Positions 8,375-16,571 are shown, counted from the first letter of the stretch. The stretch: 64,000 nt of DNA from Sphingomonas jeddahensis (GCF_001981525.1 NZ_MPSB01000006.1:62001-126000); one strand, 5' to 3'. A program made the numbers and translations. Notes: generated by a model from the letters alone, not told the origin.

Positions 8375-9304
8375 ATGCGCCGCTGGCTCGCCCTGCCGCT
8401 CCTCGCACTGCTCGCCAACAATGCGCAGCAACCCACAGCGGCGCCAGCGCCCGTCACCAATCCTGCCGCGCCCCCGCTCGCCGATCAGCTTGCCTTCGGC
8501 GACGAGGGGCCGCGGATGACGGTGCCGGTACAGATCGCCGGCGCCGGGCCTTTCGAATTCATCATCGACACCGGTGCGCAGCGCACCGTCATCAGCCGCG
8601 AACTGGCCGGCCGGCTCGGCCTGCCTACCGGCCGCACCGTTCGCCTGACCGGCATGACGGGCACGCAGGATGTCCGCACCGTCGTCATCCCCTCCATCTC
8701 GGTCAGCACATTGGGCGGCGAGCGGATCGAGGCGCCCGCACTTGCCGCCGCGCATCTCGGCGCCTCGGGCATGCTCGGCATCGACGCGCTCCAGGGCCAT
8801 GCGCTGGCGATCGACTTCGATGCGCAGCGCATGACCGTTACCCCAGCGCGCAAGCGTGGCGAGCGGGTGCGCCGTGCCCCCGACGAGATCGTCATCCAGG
8901 CCAAAAGTCTGTTCGGCCAGCTCGTCGTCACCGATGCGCGCGTCGCGGGCGAGCGGGTCCGCGTGATCCTCGACACGGGCAGCGTGGTGACGGTGGGCAA
9001 TCTGGCGCTACGCAAGCGACTGGCGAAGCGCGGCAAGGTCTCGCCAATCACGCTGATCAGCGTCACGGGTGGGCAATTGGTCGCCGATTACGGCTCGGTG
9101 CGCTCGGTCAAGATCGGCGACGTCGAGATCCAGGACATGCCCGTCGCCTTTGCCGATGTGCCGCCGTTCCGCGCCTTCGGGCTGGAGAACAAGCCGGCGA
9201 TCCTGCTCGGCATGGACGTCCTGAAATCCTTCACCCGCGTCCAGATCGATTTCGCCAATCGCGAATTGCGCCTGAGCCTCCCGCGCGGCGTGCGGCGCGG
9301 TTGA
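8375..9304 (+). CDS. Exported retropepsin-like aspartyl protease with two domains
   Basis: This 309-residue protein starts at the ATG at 8375, which begins a short signal-peptide-like segment (MRRWLALPLLALLA). Two retropepsin-like halves are visible. One is around IIDTGAQRT with Asp65, the other around VILDTGSVVT with Asp200. Each is followed by hydrophobic GMLGID- and ILLGMD-type strands. Retropepsins act as dimers of one domain, so a tandem arrangement could form an intramolecular pepsin-like active site. The protein is probably periplasmic. It follows the helicase gene after a 137-bp gap; a functional link is not evident. Confidence 0.8.
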   Translation: MRRWLALPLLALLANNAQQPTAAPAPVTNPAAPPLADQLAFGDEGPRMTVPVQIAGAGPFEFIIDTGAQRTVISRELAGRLGLPTGRTVRLTGMTGTQDVRTVVIPSISVSTLGGERIEAPALAAAHLGASGMLGIDALQGHALAIDFDAQRMTVTPARKRGERVRRAPDEIVIQAKSLFGQLVVTDARVAGERVRVILDTGSVVTVGNLALRKRLAKRGKVSPITLISVTGGQLVADYGSVRSVKIGDVEIQDMPVAFADVPPFRAFGLENKPAILLGMDVLKSFTRVQIDFANRELRLSLPRGVRRG

Positions 9305-9391
9305 ATCCACCAGTCACCCCGGCCCTGAGCCGGGGGCCGCCTTCTTGTTCCCCGCCGGAAGGTAGCGGGTTCCAGGATCTCACCATGAACG

Positions 9392-9422
9392 AAAAAAGGG
9401 CCCGGTACTTTCGTACCGGGCC
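9392..9422 (-). terminator. Intrinsic terminator of the glnK-amtB operon
   Basis: A 10-bp perfect stem (9399-9408 with 9413-9422) closes a TTTC loop. On the minus strand it is followed by six T residues at 9397-9392. It lies about 60 bp beyond the amtB stop. Confidence 0.85.
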
Positions 9423-9482
9423 TGAGTGCGTCCGCAGGAGGAACATCGTGAGGGGGCCGGCGGCAACCGGCCCCCAAATTCA

Positions 9483-10820
9483 TCAATAATTGTAGGCGCG
9501 CTCGCCGTGTTCGCCGAGGTCGAGCCCTTCGCGCTCCACCTCTTCGCTGACGCGCAGCCCCGTCACCACCTTGGCGATGGAGAAGGCGATGGCGGAACCG
9601 ACCGCCGCCCAGGCGAGCGAGATCACCACCGCGATCACCTGGGTCATCAGCTGCGGCCCGAGTGCGTAATCCGCCGCTCCCGGCCCGCCGAGCCCCGGCA
9701 GCATGGTGAAGGCGGTGCCGATCGAACCGACGATCCCGCCCAGCCCGTGGATGCCGAAGGCGTCGAGCGAATCGTCAAGGTTGAGCTTCGGCTTCACCGA
9801 GACCACGAACCAAGCGCAGACCACCGCGGCGATCGCGCCGAGCAGGATCGCGCCGAACGGCCCCGAATTGCCCGCAGCCGGCGTCACCGCGACCAGGCCG
9901 GCGATGGCCCCCGAACAGGCACCGAGCAGGGATCCCTTGTGGCCCAGCATCCGCTCGGTCAGCATCCAGAACAGCACGCCCGCGGCGGTCGCGACAAAGG
10001 TGTTGATCATCGCCAGCGCGGCCGAACCATTCGCCTCCAGCGCGGATCCGGCGTTGAACCCGAACCAGCCGATCCACAGCAGGCCGGTACCGATCAGCGT
10101 CATCACCAGCGAGTGCGGCGCCATGATCTCCTTCTTGTAGCCGATCCGCGGCCCCAGGATCACCGCGCCGACCAGCGCCGAGATGCCGGCGTTGATGTGA
10201 ACCACCGTGCCGCCCGCGAAGTCGAGCGCGGCCGGGCTCCAGTTGAAGAGCAGGCCGTTGCCCGCCCACACCATGTGCGCGATCGGGAAATAGACGATCG
10301 TCAGCCAGATCAGCGCGAACACCATCAGTCCGGCGAATTTCATCCGCTCGACGAGGCCGCCGACCACCAGGCTCACCGTGATCGCGGCAAAGGTCATCTG
10401 GAAGGCGATGAAAACATATTCCGGGATCACCACCCCGTCGGTGAAGGTCGCCGCGGTCGAAGCGGACGTCACGCCGGCGAGGAACAGCTTGCCGAAGCCG
10501 GCGATAAAGGCATTGCCGCCGTCACCAAACGCCATGGTGTAGCCGTAAATCACCCAGATGATCATCGCGAGGCTGGCGACCGCCAAGATCTGCGTCAGCA
10601 CCGACAGCATGTTCTTGGCGCGCACCAGCCCGCCGTAGAACAACGCCAGTCCCGGCACGATCATCGTCATCACCAGCACGGTGGAGATCATCATCCACGC
10701 CGTGTCGCCCTTGTTGGGCACGGGCGTCGCGGCGGCGGCGTCCTGCGCCCAGGCGGGCAGGGCGGCGAAGGGGGCCGCACCGATCCCGACAGCGGCTGCT
10801 GCTTTGAAAAACTGCTTCAT
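9483..10820 (-). CDS. amtB: Ammonium transporter
   Basis: This 445-residue protein has a cleavable signal peptide ending near PAWAQDA and about eleven transmembrane helices. Family hallmarks are visible: TAWMMISTVLVMTMIVPGLALFYGG at the start of the core, the first pore histidine in GGTVVHINAG, and the second in DAFGIHGLGG. AmtB conducts ammonium across the inner membrane and is closed by the PII protein GlnK. The glnK gene ends 12 bp upstream on the same strand, giving the classic glnK-amtB pair. An intrinsic terminator follows. Expression is probably driven by the sigma54-type promoter upstream of glnK. Confidence 0.96.
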   Translation of the reverse strand: MKQFFKAAAAVGIGAAPFAALPAWAQDAAAATPVPNKGDTAWMMISTVLVMTMIVPGLALFYGGLVRAKNMLSVLTQILAVASLAMIIWVIYGYTMAFGDGGNAFIAGFGKLFLAGVTSASTAATFTDGVVIPEYVFIAFQMTFAAITVSLVVGGLVERMKFAGLMVFALIWLTIVYFPIAHMVWAGNGLLFNWSPAALDFAGGTVVHINAGISALVGAVILGPRIGYKKEIMAPHSLVMTLIGTGLLWIGWFGFNAGSALEANGSAALAMINTFVATAAGVLFWMLTERMLGHKGSLLGACSGAIAGLVAVTPAAGNSGPFGAILLGAIAAVVCAWFVVSVKPKLNLDDSLDAFGIHGLGGIVGSIGTAFTMLPGLGGPGAADYALGPQLMTQVIAVVISLAWAAVGSAIAFSIAKVVTGLRVSEEVEREGLDLGEHGERAYNY

Positions 10821-10832
10821 TCCACCACCCCC

Positions 10833-11171
10833 TCAGAGTGCCGTGTCATCGGTTTCGCCGGTGCGGATGCGCACCGCCTGGCCGACATCGAGGACGAAGA
10901 TCTTGCCATCGCCGATCGCGCCGGTGTTGGCGGAGGATTGGATCGCCTCCACCACCCGGTCCGCCAGATTGCCGGCGCACACGACCTCGATCTTGATCTT
11001 GGGCACCATGTTGGTGCTGTATTCGGCCCCGCGATAGATTTCGGTCTGGCCCTTCTGCCGCCCGAACCCCTTCACCTCGGTGACCGTCATCCCCGCCACG
11101 CCGATCGTGGTGAGCGCTTCCCTCACCTCGTCCAGCTTGAACGGCTTGATGATGGCTATGACCAGTTTCAT
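10833..11171 (-). CDS. glnK: Nitrogen regulatory protein P-II
   Basis: This 112-residue protein has exactly the PII family length. MKLVIAIIKPFKLDEVREAL is the conserved N-terminus. The T-loop carries Tyr51 in EIYRGAEY, the uridylylation site, and the C-terminal half has the nucleotide-binding GDGKIFV segment. The start at 11171 has a GAAGGGGG ribosome site, and an upstream ATG at 11234 would read through the promoter, so it is rejected. GlnK senses 2-oxoglutarate and ATP/ADP and blocks AmtB when nitrogen is plentiful. Pairing with amtB favours the GlnK role over GlnB. Confidence 0.95.
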   Translation of the reverse strand: MKLVIAIIKPFKLDEVREALTTIGVAGMTVTEVKGFGRQKGQTEIYRGAEYSTNMVPKIKIEVVCAGNLADRVVEAIQSSANTGAIGDGKIFVLDVGQAVRIRTGETDDTAL

Positions 11172-11204
11172 CGCGCCCCCTTCCGTGATCCCGGGGACAT
11201 GCCT

Positions 11205-11222
11205 CGCAACCGCCATGCCAAA
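11205..11222 (-). promoter_or_regulatory. Sigma54-type (-24/-12) promoter of glnK-amtB
   Basis: On the minus strand TTTGGCATGGCGGTTGCG has GG (11219-11218) and GC (11207-11206) separated by exactly 10 bases, as required for RpoN promoters. Transcription would start near 11194, about 23 bases before the glnK ATG. This fits NtrC-controlled nitrogen regulation. Confidence 0.7.
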
Positions 11223-11302
11223 CGGCTGCGCCACGGTAACGCAGCTCTATTGGGGCTTACCGCGTATCAGTTTTTATGCAGATGCGAGCCGCTGCCCAAT
11301 AA

Positions 11303-11503
11303 TCAGGCAGATTCGATGATCGCTCGCGCGCGTTCGAGGTCCTCCTCGTCCACCATCAACCGTACTGGGATCAGCAGCCAGCTACCGTCGGCGATCGAGG
11401 CACCGGCGTCGAATGCGAGCGCCGGTATGCCCACGCTTTCCAGCCGGCCGACCAGGATGTTAGCGAGGTTGCGATCATAGCGGCCGAGTTCGACAAGGCT
11501 CAT
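11303..11503 (-). CDS. DUF2007-type small protein
   Basis: This 66-residue protein begins MSLVELGRYDRNLANILVGRLES and ends with an acidic/basic helix (DEEDLERARAII). The pattern matches DUF2007, sometimes called putative signal-transducing protein, whose fold resembles ferredoxin-like PII/ACT modules. It is cytoplasmic with no membrane segment. Although it lies upstream of glnK on the same strand, the sigma54-type promoter between them suggests separate transcription. Its molecular function is unknown. Confidence 0.75.
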   Translation of the reverse strand: MSLVELGRYDRNLANILVGRLESVGIPALAFDAGASIADGSWLLIPVRLMVDEEDLERARAIIESA

Positions 11504-11559
11504 GCTCGCTCAACGACCCAGGCGCGAAATCGCCCCCGCTGGAGGGGATCGTCAGCGGA

Positions 11560-12114
11560 TCAGCTGGGCAGGGCGTCCGGCTGACGGACCGGCAAGCCAT
11601 CGATGCTGGTCGCATCGTTGGTCCGCCACCATTGCAGCCGATCCTCGTCGCTATATTTGACGTTGTACTTGTTCAGCGTCTCGCGCGGATGATCCAGTGT
11701 CATCTGCGGCACGCCCCAACCGCACGACGTCTGCACTTGATCGATCGCCACGACGAAAATCTGCCGCGTGCCCGGCAGAGGGGTGAATTGCGCGTGCAGC
11801 GCCGCCCATTCCGCGTCCTGCGGCAGCACCGCCCGCCCGCGGCCATAGATGCGGAAGATCAGGGCCGGCTGATCAAAAGCGCAGAACATGATCGTGATCC
11901 GCCCGTCGGCGAGCAGATGCGCGTTGGTTTCGTTCCCCGATCCGATCACGTCGAGATAAGCGACCGTGCGATCGCCGATGACGCGAAACGTATCCATGCC
12001 CTTGGGGCTGAGATTGATTCGCGAGTCCGCTGCGGCGGTGGCGACGAAGAACACCGGCTGGCGGGCGATGAAATCACGATGCGCCTGAGTGAGCGCGGGG
12101 AAGAACTCGGCCAT
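11560..12114 (-). CDS. Pyridoxamine 5'-phosphate oxidase family protein
   Basis: This 184-residue protein starts at the ATG at 12114, behind a GAGGAG ribosome site. An ATG 13 codons upstream is less likely. It has the split-barrel flavin-binding fold: FFVATAAADSRINLSPKG, then VAYLDVIGSGNETNAHLLADGRITIMFCAF. This group resembles general FMN-binding oxidoreductases rather than true PdxH, which is encoded separately at 50529. Substrate and cofactor (FMN, F420 or haem) cannot be fixed from sequence. It stands alone and is divergent from the ccd remnant. Confidence 0.8.
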   Translation of the reverse strand: MAEFFPALTQAHRDFIARQPVFFVATAAADSRINLSPKGMDTFRVIGDRTVAYLDVIGSGNETNAHLLADGRITIMFCAFDQPALIFRIYGRGRAVLPQDAEWAALHAQFTPLPGTRQIFVVAIDQVQTSCGWGVPQMTLDHPRETLNKYNVKYSDEDRLQWWRTNDATSIDGLPVRQPDALPS

Positions 12115-12171
12115 GTCGGGTGCTCCTCGTTCACGCATAATGTCCGTGCGCATAGCTTGTGCGCATCAAAC

Positions 12172-12409
12172 ATGATCCTATCGCCTCCGGTAAGCGGAAG
12201 CCGGCAATCTGTCGATCGATACCGGAATCGTCGCTGCGGCGCGAGAGGCTGGGGTTAACCTATCGCAAGTGAGCGAGGCTGCCATCCGCGCCGCGACTAG
12301 TGCGGAGCAGGCACGTCGCTGGAAGGAAGAGAACCGGGAAGCGGTGGACGACTGGAGCCGCTGGCCCGAGCGGAACGGATTGCCATATGCCGAGCATCGG
12401 CTCTGGTGA
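12172..12409 (+). pseudogene. ccdA: CcdA-family antitoxin gene, apparently frameshifted
   Basis: A CcdA-like C-terminal part is read in the frame ending with TGA at 12407-12409: VNLSQVSEAAIRAAT, then RRWKEENREAVDDW and GLPYAEHRLW. That frame is closed upstream by a TAA at 12191-12193 and has no ATG after it. The plausible start ATG at 12172 opens the neighbouring frame (MILSPPVSGS). Removing one C in the AGCCGGC around 12199-12205 would join the two into a normal antitoxin. A short product from the GTG at 12269 would lack the DNA-binding part. The direct repeats GTGCGCAT at 12146 and 12159 could be remains of an operator. Confidence 0.65.
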
Positions 12410-12855
12410 TGGTGAGACTACACGTTCACCGCGTGCAAGGCGGCGCGCTCGCGCTTGATTGTCAGTCCGATCAACTCAACCATCTATTGTCGCGTTTTAC
12501 CGTCCCGCTGCTCCCGCTAGATGAAGCGGGCGCCATAATTTCAGATCTCCACCCAATTTTCGAAGTCCTTGGCGAGCCTTATTTGATGGCGACTCACCTC
12601 GGTGGTGCAGTGCCGAGCCGTGCATTGGGATCGCCGATAGCGTCGCTTGTCGAGCACGAGTATGAAGTGCAACGAGCGCTAGACACGCTGACCGGCACCT
12701 ATCGAGTCTTCAGGCCGCGGTGCCACCCACCGTCAGGCCGCCGACCAGCAGGGTTGGCTGACCGACGCCGGCGGGCACGCTCTGCCCACCCTTGCCGCAG
12801 ACGCCCACGCCCTCGTCTAGCGCGAAGTCATTGCCGACGCCGAGCACCTTGGTGA
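12409..12855 (+). CDS. ccdB: CcdB-family toxin with stop-loss C-terminal extension
   Basis: The ATG at 12409 overlaps the ccdA stop (TGATG), as in intact ccd operons. The first 98 residues match CcdB: RLHVHRVQGGALALDCQSD, VPLLPLDEA, IFEVLGEPYLMATH, and SLVEHEYEVQRALDTL. CcdB poisons DNA gyrase. Homologues end right after this point. Here the codon after Tyr98 is CGA (12703-12705), one change from TGA, and the frame continues about 50 residues as the antisense of the tldD 3' end. CcdB toxicity depends on its extreme C-terminus, so the extended product may be inactive. That fits the damaged antitoxin beside it. Confidence 0.7.
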   Translation: MVRLHVHRVQGGALALDCQSDQLNHLLSRFTVPLLPLDEAGAIISDLHPIFEVLGEPYLMATHLGGAVPSRALGSPIASLVEHEYEVQRALDTLTGTYRVFRPRCHPPSGRRPAGLADRRRRARSAHPCRRRPRPRLARSHCRRRAPW

Positions 12856-14134
12856 GCACGGTGGGCCCATCGCCGATAAGCGTCGCGCCTTTGATCGGGG
12901 CGCCGATCTTGCCATTCTCGACCTTGTACGCCTCGGTGCAGGAGAAGACGAACTTGCCCGAGACGATGTCCACCTGACCACCGCCGAACGATTTGGCGAA
13001 GATGCCGTTCTTGACGCGCGACAGGAGCTCGGCGGGATCGTCGTTGCCAGCCTTCATGAAGGTGTTGGTCATCCGCGGCATCGGCGCGTGGGCGAACGAC
13101 TCGCGGCGGCCGTTGCCGGTCGGTTCGACGCCCATCAGGCGCGCATTGAGGCGATCCTGCATATAGCCCTTGAGGAAGCCGTCCTCGATCAGGATCGTCT
13201 CGCGTGTCGGCGTTCCCTCGTCGTCGATCGTCAGCGAACCGCGGCGATCACGGATCGAGCCGTCATCCACCACCGTCACGCCGCGCGCCGCGACCCGCTC
13301 GCCGATCCGGCCGGAGAAGGCGCTGGTGCCCTTTCGGTTGAAGTCGCCTTCCAGCCCGTGGCCGATCGCCTCGTGCAGCAGCACGCCCGGCCAGCCCGGC
13401 CCCACGAGGACGGTGAACTCACCCGCCGGCGCCGCCACCGAATCGAGGTTCACCAGCGCCTGCGCCAGCGCCTCGTCGATCGCCCGGTTCCAAGTCGCAG
13501 GCTCGAACAGAGAGCCGTAAAGATAGCGCCCGCCGATCCCGAAGGTGCCCGTCTCGCGCCGGCCGTTCTGCTCCACCACGATTGAGACGTTGAGCCGCAC
13601 CAGTGGGCGCACGTCGGTGGCGACGAAGCCATCCGGGCGCACGATCTCCACCACGCTCCACGTGCCCGACAGGCTGACCGACACCTGCGCGACGCGCGGA
13701 TCGCGCGCGCGAGCGGCGGCGTCGATCGTCTGGCACAGGTTCACCTTGTCGGCGAAGGGGACGAGGTCGAGCGGATCGCCGTCGGTGTAGAGCCGCTGGT
13801 TGGTTCGGGTCGGCGGGCCCGCCTTTGCGCCAACCGACGGGTCGATCAGCTGCATCGTCTCCGCAGCGCGCTTGATCGCGGCTTCGGAAAGCTCGCTGGC
13901 ATGCGCAAAGGCCGTCGTCTCGCCCGACACCGCACGCAGCCCGAAGCCGGAATGCGTGTCGTAGCTCGCCGTCTTCAGCCGACCATCGTCAAAGCCGAAT
14001 GCTTCGGACTTCTTGTACTGCAGGTAGAGCTCGCCGTCGTCCGCGCGGCCGAGCGCGTCAGCGGTGAGCGCCTTTGCGGCGTCGGGGTCGAGCGAGTCGC
14101 GGTACAGGAACGAGCGGGGATCGGTGGCGGTCAT
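12710..14134 (-). CDS. tldD: Metalloprotease TldD
   Basis: This 474-residue protein starts at the ATG at 14134. The zinc-binding HEAIGH motif (HExxxH) lies near residue 254 within PGVLLHEAIGHGLEGD. The C-terminus carries the conserved FSCTEAYKVENGKIG and VGGLTVGG segments. TldD forms a heterodimeric protease with TldE/PmbA that degrades unfolded peptides and processes some modified peptides and antitoxins. TldE is not in this window. The gene is convergent with, and overlapped by, the extended ccdB frame. TldD itself ends normally. Confidence 0.93.
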   Translation of the reverse strand: MTATDPRSFLYRDSLDPDAAKALTADALGRADDGELYLQYKKSEAFGFDDGRLKTASYDTHSGFGLRAVSGETTAFAHASELSEAAIKRAAETMQLIDPSVGAKAGPPTRTNQRLYTDGDPLDLVPFADKVNLCQTIDAAARARDPRVAQVSVSLSGTWSVVEIVRPDGFVATDVRPLVRLNVSIVVEQNGRRETGTFGIGGRYLYGSLFEPATWNRAIDEALAQALVNLDSVAAPAGEFTVLVGPGWPGVLLHEAIGHGLEGDFNRKGTSAFSGRIGERVAARGVTVVDDGSIRDRRGSLTIDDEGTPTRETILIEDGFLKGYMQDRLNARLMGVEPTGNGRRESFAHAPMPRMTNTFMKAGNDDPAELLSRVKNGIFAKSFGGGQVDIVSGKFVFSCTEAYKVENGKIGAPIKGATLIGDGPTVLTKVLGVGNDFALDEGVGVCGKGGQSVPAGVGQPTLLVGGLTVGGTAA

Positions 14135-14177
14135 GCCATTGATGTAGGGTGTTCGTTCGCCAAGGCAAACCACCCAG

Positions 14178-14270
14178 ACATGCCGGGCTTGTCCCGGCAT
14201 CCAGCCGTCCGCGAGCTCTCATGCCGGAAATGCGCGGCACCCTGAATGCCGGGACTAGCCCGGCATGACG
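14178..14270. repeat. REP-like palindromes
   Basis: ATGCCGGGCTTGTCCCGGCAT at 14180-14200 and AATGCCGGGACTAGCCCGGC within 14244-14270 are two hairpin-forming units. They lie in the gap between tldD and the zinc-finger gene, where no coding region is visible. Confidence 0.75.
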
Positions 14271-14377
14271 TAGTTGAAAGGGTAAGCAAGCGTCACGGCA
14301 GTCGTGACGTCGGACGGCTCGGTCGCTGATGCGCCCGGCGGCCGGTCGATCGGTGGCGCGGACACACGACCTTCGGC

Positions 14378-14608
14378 TTAGCGGCCCGCACCGTCTCCGT
14401 GATCACGCAGTTCCGTCTGGTCCACGCCGTCCGCCGGGCCGCCGATCAGCACGAAACGTCGGTCGCAATAGCCGCAATCGACATAGCCCAATTCGCTGAT
14501 CTCCAGCCATACGCGCGGGTGGCCGAGGGCGGCGGGGAGACCGTCATGCGCGCCGTCGCAGGCGACGCGGTGGTGCGAGACACGGCTGATCTGGGGCGGC
14601 GGCAACAT
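14378..14608 (-). CDS. CHCC-type zinc-finger domain protein
   Basis: This 76-residue protein from the ATG at 14608 contains VACDG, LGHPRVWLEI and GYVDCGYCDRRFVL. That is the C-x(n)-H-x(n)-C-x2-C zinc ligand set of the zf-CHCC family, related to the NDUFS6 subunit of respiratory complex I. In alphaproteobacteria such small proteins are usually stand-alone and annotated only by domain. Two further in-frame starts upstream would overlap the divergent ABC gene and are not favoured. Role unknown; a complex I link is only by homology. Confidence 0.8.
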   Translation of the reverse strand: MLPPPQISRVSHHRVACDGAHDGLPAALGHPRVWLEISELGYVDCGYCDRRFVLIGGPADGVDQTELRDHGDGAGR

Positions 14609-14675
14609 GGCGCGTGCGTTAGCAAGGCGCAGGCCCGCTAGCAATCGTCCCGGCACCGGCCTAACTCGCGAAACC

Positions 14676-15596
14676 ATGACCGACGCTGCGATTGCCATCC
14701 ACAATTTGTGCAAGACCTATCAGGGCGGCAAGCGCGCGCTCGATGGCGTGACGTTCGACGTGCCGCGCGGGCAGATCTTCGGGCTGCTGGGGCCGAACGG
14801 CGCAGGCAAATCGACGCTGATCAACATCCTCGCCGGTCTGGTGAACAAGACCAGCGGCACGGCATCGATCTGGGGATTCGACATCGGTGCGCACCCGCGC
14901 AACGCCAAGGCGTCGATCGGGATCGTCAACCAGGAGATATTATTCGATCCGTTCTTCACGCCGATCGAGACGCTGGAGATCCAGGCCGGGCTGTATGGCG
15001 TGCCGAAGAAGGAGCGCCGGTCGATGGAGCTGCTGCAGGCGGTGCATCTGGCGGACAAGGCCAATGCCTATGCCCGAACCCTATCGGGGGGCATGAAGCG
15101 GCGGCTGATGGTGGCCAAGGCGATGGTCCACCAGCCGCCGGTGCTGGTACTCGACGAGCCGACCGCTGGGGTCGACATCGAGCTTCGCCAGCAATTGTGG
15201 GCCTATGTGCGCGAGCTGAACGCCGGCGGCGTGACGGTGGTGCTGACGACGCATTATCTGGAGGAAGCCGAGGAGCTTTGTGACCGGATCGCGATCATCA
15301 ACCACGGCACGGTGGTGGCGAACGAGCCGACGCGCACCTTGCTGAGCCGCGCACAGGAGAAAGTGGTCGCGGTGACGGTGGAGCGCGACATCGAGGCGCT
15401 GCCGCAGGAGGTGTGTTTCCAGAAGATCGCGCTGGTGGGCGAGCGCACGCTGGAGATCACCTATTCCAAGGACCAGGTGAACGCCGGCGAGGTGCTGGCG
15501 GCGGTGCAGGGGGCTGGATTCGGGATCGTCGATGTTTCGACGCGCGAGGCGGATCTGGAGGACGTGTTCCTCAGCCTGACGCGGAGTGTCGCCTGA
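14676..15596 (+). CDS. ABC transporter ATP-binding protein (ABC-2 exporter type)
   Basis: This 306-residue protein has Walker A GPNGAGKST at residues 39-47, the signature LSGGMKRR, Walker B VLVLDEPTAGVD, and an H-loop TTHYLEEAEE. The C-terminal 80 residues form the accessory domain usual in ABC-2 (drug or polysaccharide export) ATPases. No permease gene is adjacent; a repeat and then an opposite-strand gene follow. It must therefore pair with a membrane protein encoded elsewhere. The substrate is unknown. Confidence 0.9.
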   Translation: MTDAAIAIHNLCKTYQGGKRALDGVTFDVPRGQIFGLLGPNGAGKSTLINILAGLVNKTSGTASIWGFDIGAHPRNAKASIGIVNQEILFDPFFTPIETLEIQAGLYGVPKKERRSMELLQAVHLADKANAYARTLSGGMKRRLMVAKAMVHQPPVLVLDEPTAGVDIELRQQLWAYVRELNAGGVTVVLTTHYLEEAEELCDRIAIINHGTVVANEPTRTLLSRAQEKVVAVTVERDIEALPQEVCFQKIALVGERTLEITYSKDQVNAGEVLAAVQGAGFGIVDVSTREADLEDVFLSLTRSVA

Positions 15597-15604
15597 TCGA
15601 GGTT

Positions 15605-15633
15605 CGTCACGCCGGGACAAGCCCGGCATGACG
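15605..15633. repeat. REP-like palindrome
   Basis: A single hairpin unit, CGTCACGCCGGGACAAGC at 15605 onward and its mirror ending in CGGCATGACG at 15633. It lies between convergent genes and could help terminate both. Confidence 0.7.
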
Positions 15634-15641
15634 AAATAGCC

Positions 15642-16571
15642 TCAATGCTTCTTGGGCTTGAGGTGGAGCAGGCCGGCGATTACGCCGCCGATGATGATGC
15701 CGAGCACGGCGGACAGCGCAGCATTGACCACCCATGAGACGATGCCGCCGATCGCGGGCATCGCCGCCGCAGCATTCGCCGCGGCGTGCTCGATCCACAC
15801 GGGGATCGGCGTCAGGTGAAATTCGTGCAGCCCGTGAACGATGATCTGGCCTCCGACCCACAGCATCGCCGCGGTGCCGATGATGCCGAGCCATTTGAGC
15901 ACCACCGGCATCGCCGCCACCAGCCCGCGGCCGAGCGCTTGCGTACCGGCATTGTCCCGCTTGGCCATCGCCAGCCCAACATCGTCCATCTTCACGATCA
16001 GCGCGACCACGCCATAGACGCCGACGGTGATCGCCACGCCGACCAGCGCCAGCGCGATCGCCTGGTTGACGATGCTCTGGCCCGCCAGTTCGGCGAGCGC
16101 GATGGCCATAATCTCGCCCGACAGGATCAGATCGGTGCGGATCGCGCCCGACACCTGGCGATCCTCCAGCTGCTTGGGATCGGTAAGCTCGCACGCTTCC
16201 TCGCCGTGGTGGGCGCCGGTCAGCGCCTCAATCACCTTTTCGGCGCCCTCGAAACACAGGAACGCGCCGCCCGCCATCAGGATGGGGGTGATCGCCCAGG
16301 GCGCGAAGGCCGACAGGATCAGCGCTGCCGGCAGCAGGAGGAGCAATTTGTTGCGCAAGCTGCCGAGTGCGATCTTCCAGATGATCGGCAGTTCGCGCGC
16401 GGGGCTGAGCCCGGTGACATAGCGCGGGGTGACGGCGGTATCGTCGATCACGACGCCGATCGCCTTCGACCCTGCCTTGGCGGACGCGCCCGCGACGTCG
16501 TCGAGGCTGGCCGCGGCCAGCTTGGCCAAAGCGGCAATGTCGTCGAGCAGCGCAACCAGGCCACCAGCCAT
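15642..16571 (-). CDS. DUF808 (YedI-like) membrane protein
   Basis: This 309-residue protein from the ATG at 16571 begins MAGGLVALLDDIAALAKLAAASLDDVAG, the conserved start of DUF808. It has GVVIDDTAVTPRYVTG, a membrane helix region (LLLLLPAALILSAFAPWAI), the stretch GAFLCFEGAEK, and several further helices to the C-terminus. The family is widespread, predicted to sit in the inner membrane, and has no established function. It converges with the ABC ATPase gene. Confidence 0.88.
   Translation of the reverse strand: MAGGLVALLDDIAALAKLAAASLDDVAGASAKAGSKAIGVVIDDTAVTPRYVTGLSPARELPIIWKIALGSLRNKLLLLLPAALILSAFAPWAITPILMAGGAFLCFEGAEKVIEALTGAHHGEEACELTDPKQLEDRQVSGAIRTDLILSGEIMAIALAELAGQSIVNQAIALALVGVAITVGVYGVVALIVKMDDVGLAMAKRDNAGTQALGRGLVAAMPVVLKWLGIIGTAAMLWVGGQIIVHGLHEFHLTPIPVWIEHAAANAAAAMPAIGGIVSWVVNAALSAVLGIIIGGVIAGLLHLKPKKH

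Noticed and set aside
9426..11480. 684-codon open frame on the plus strand
   Set aside because: It is the antisense shadow of glnK-amtB in high-GC DNA; it is His/Arg/Asp-rich and has no family features.
12706..12855. A genuine CcdB fusion domain
   Set aside because: The extension is exactly the opposite strand of the conserved tldD 3' end; stop loss explains it better than a domain fusion.
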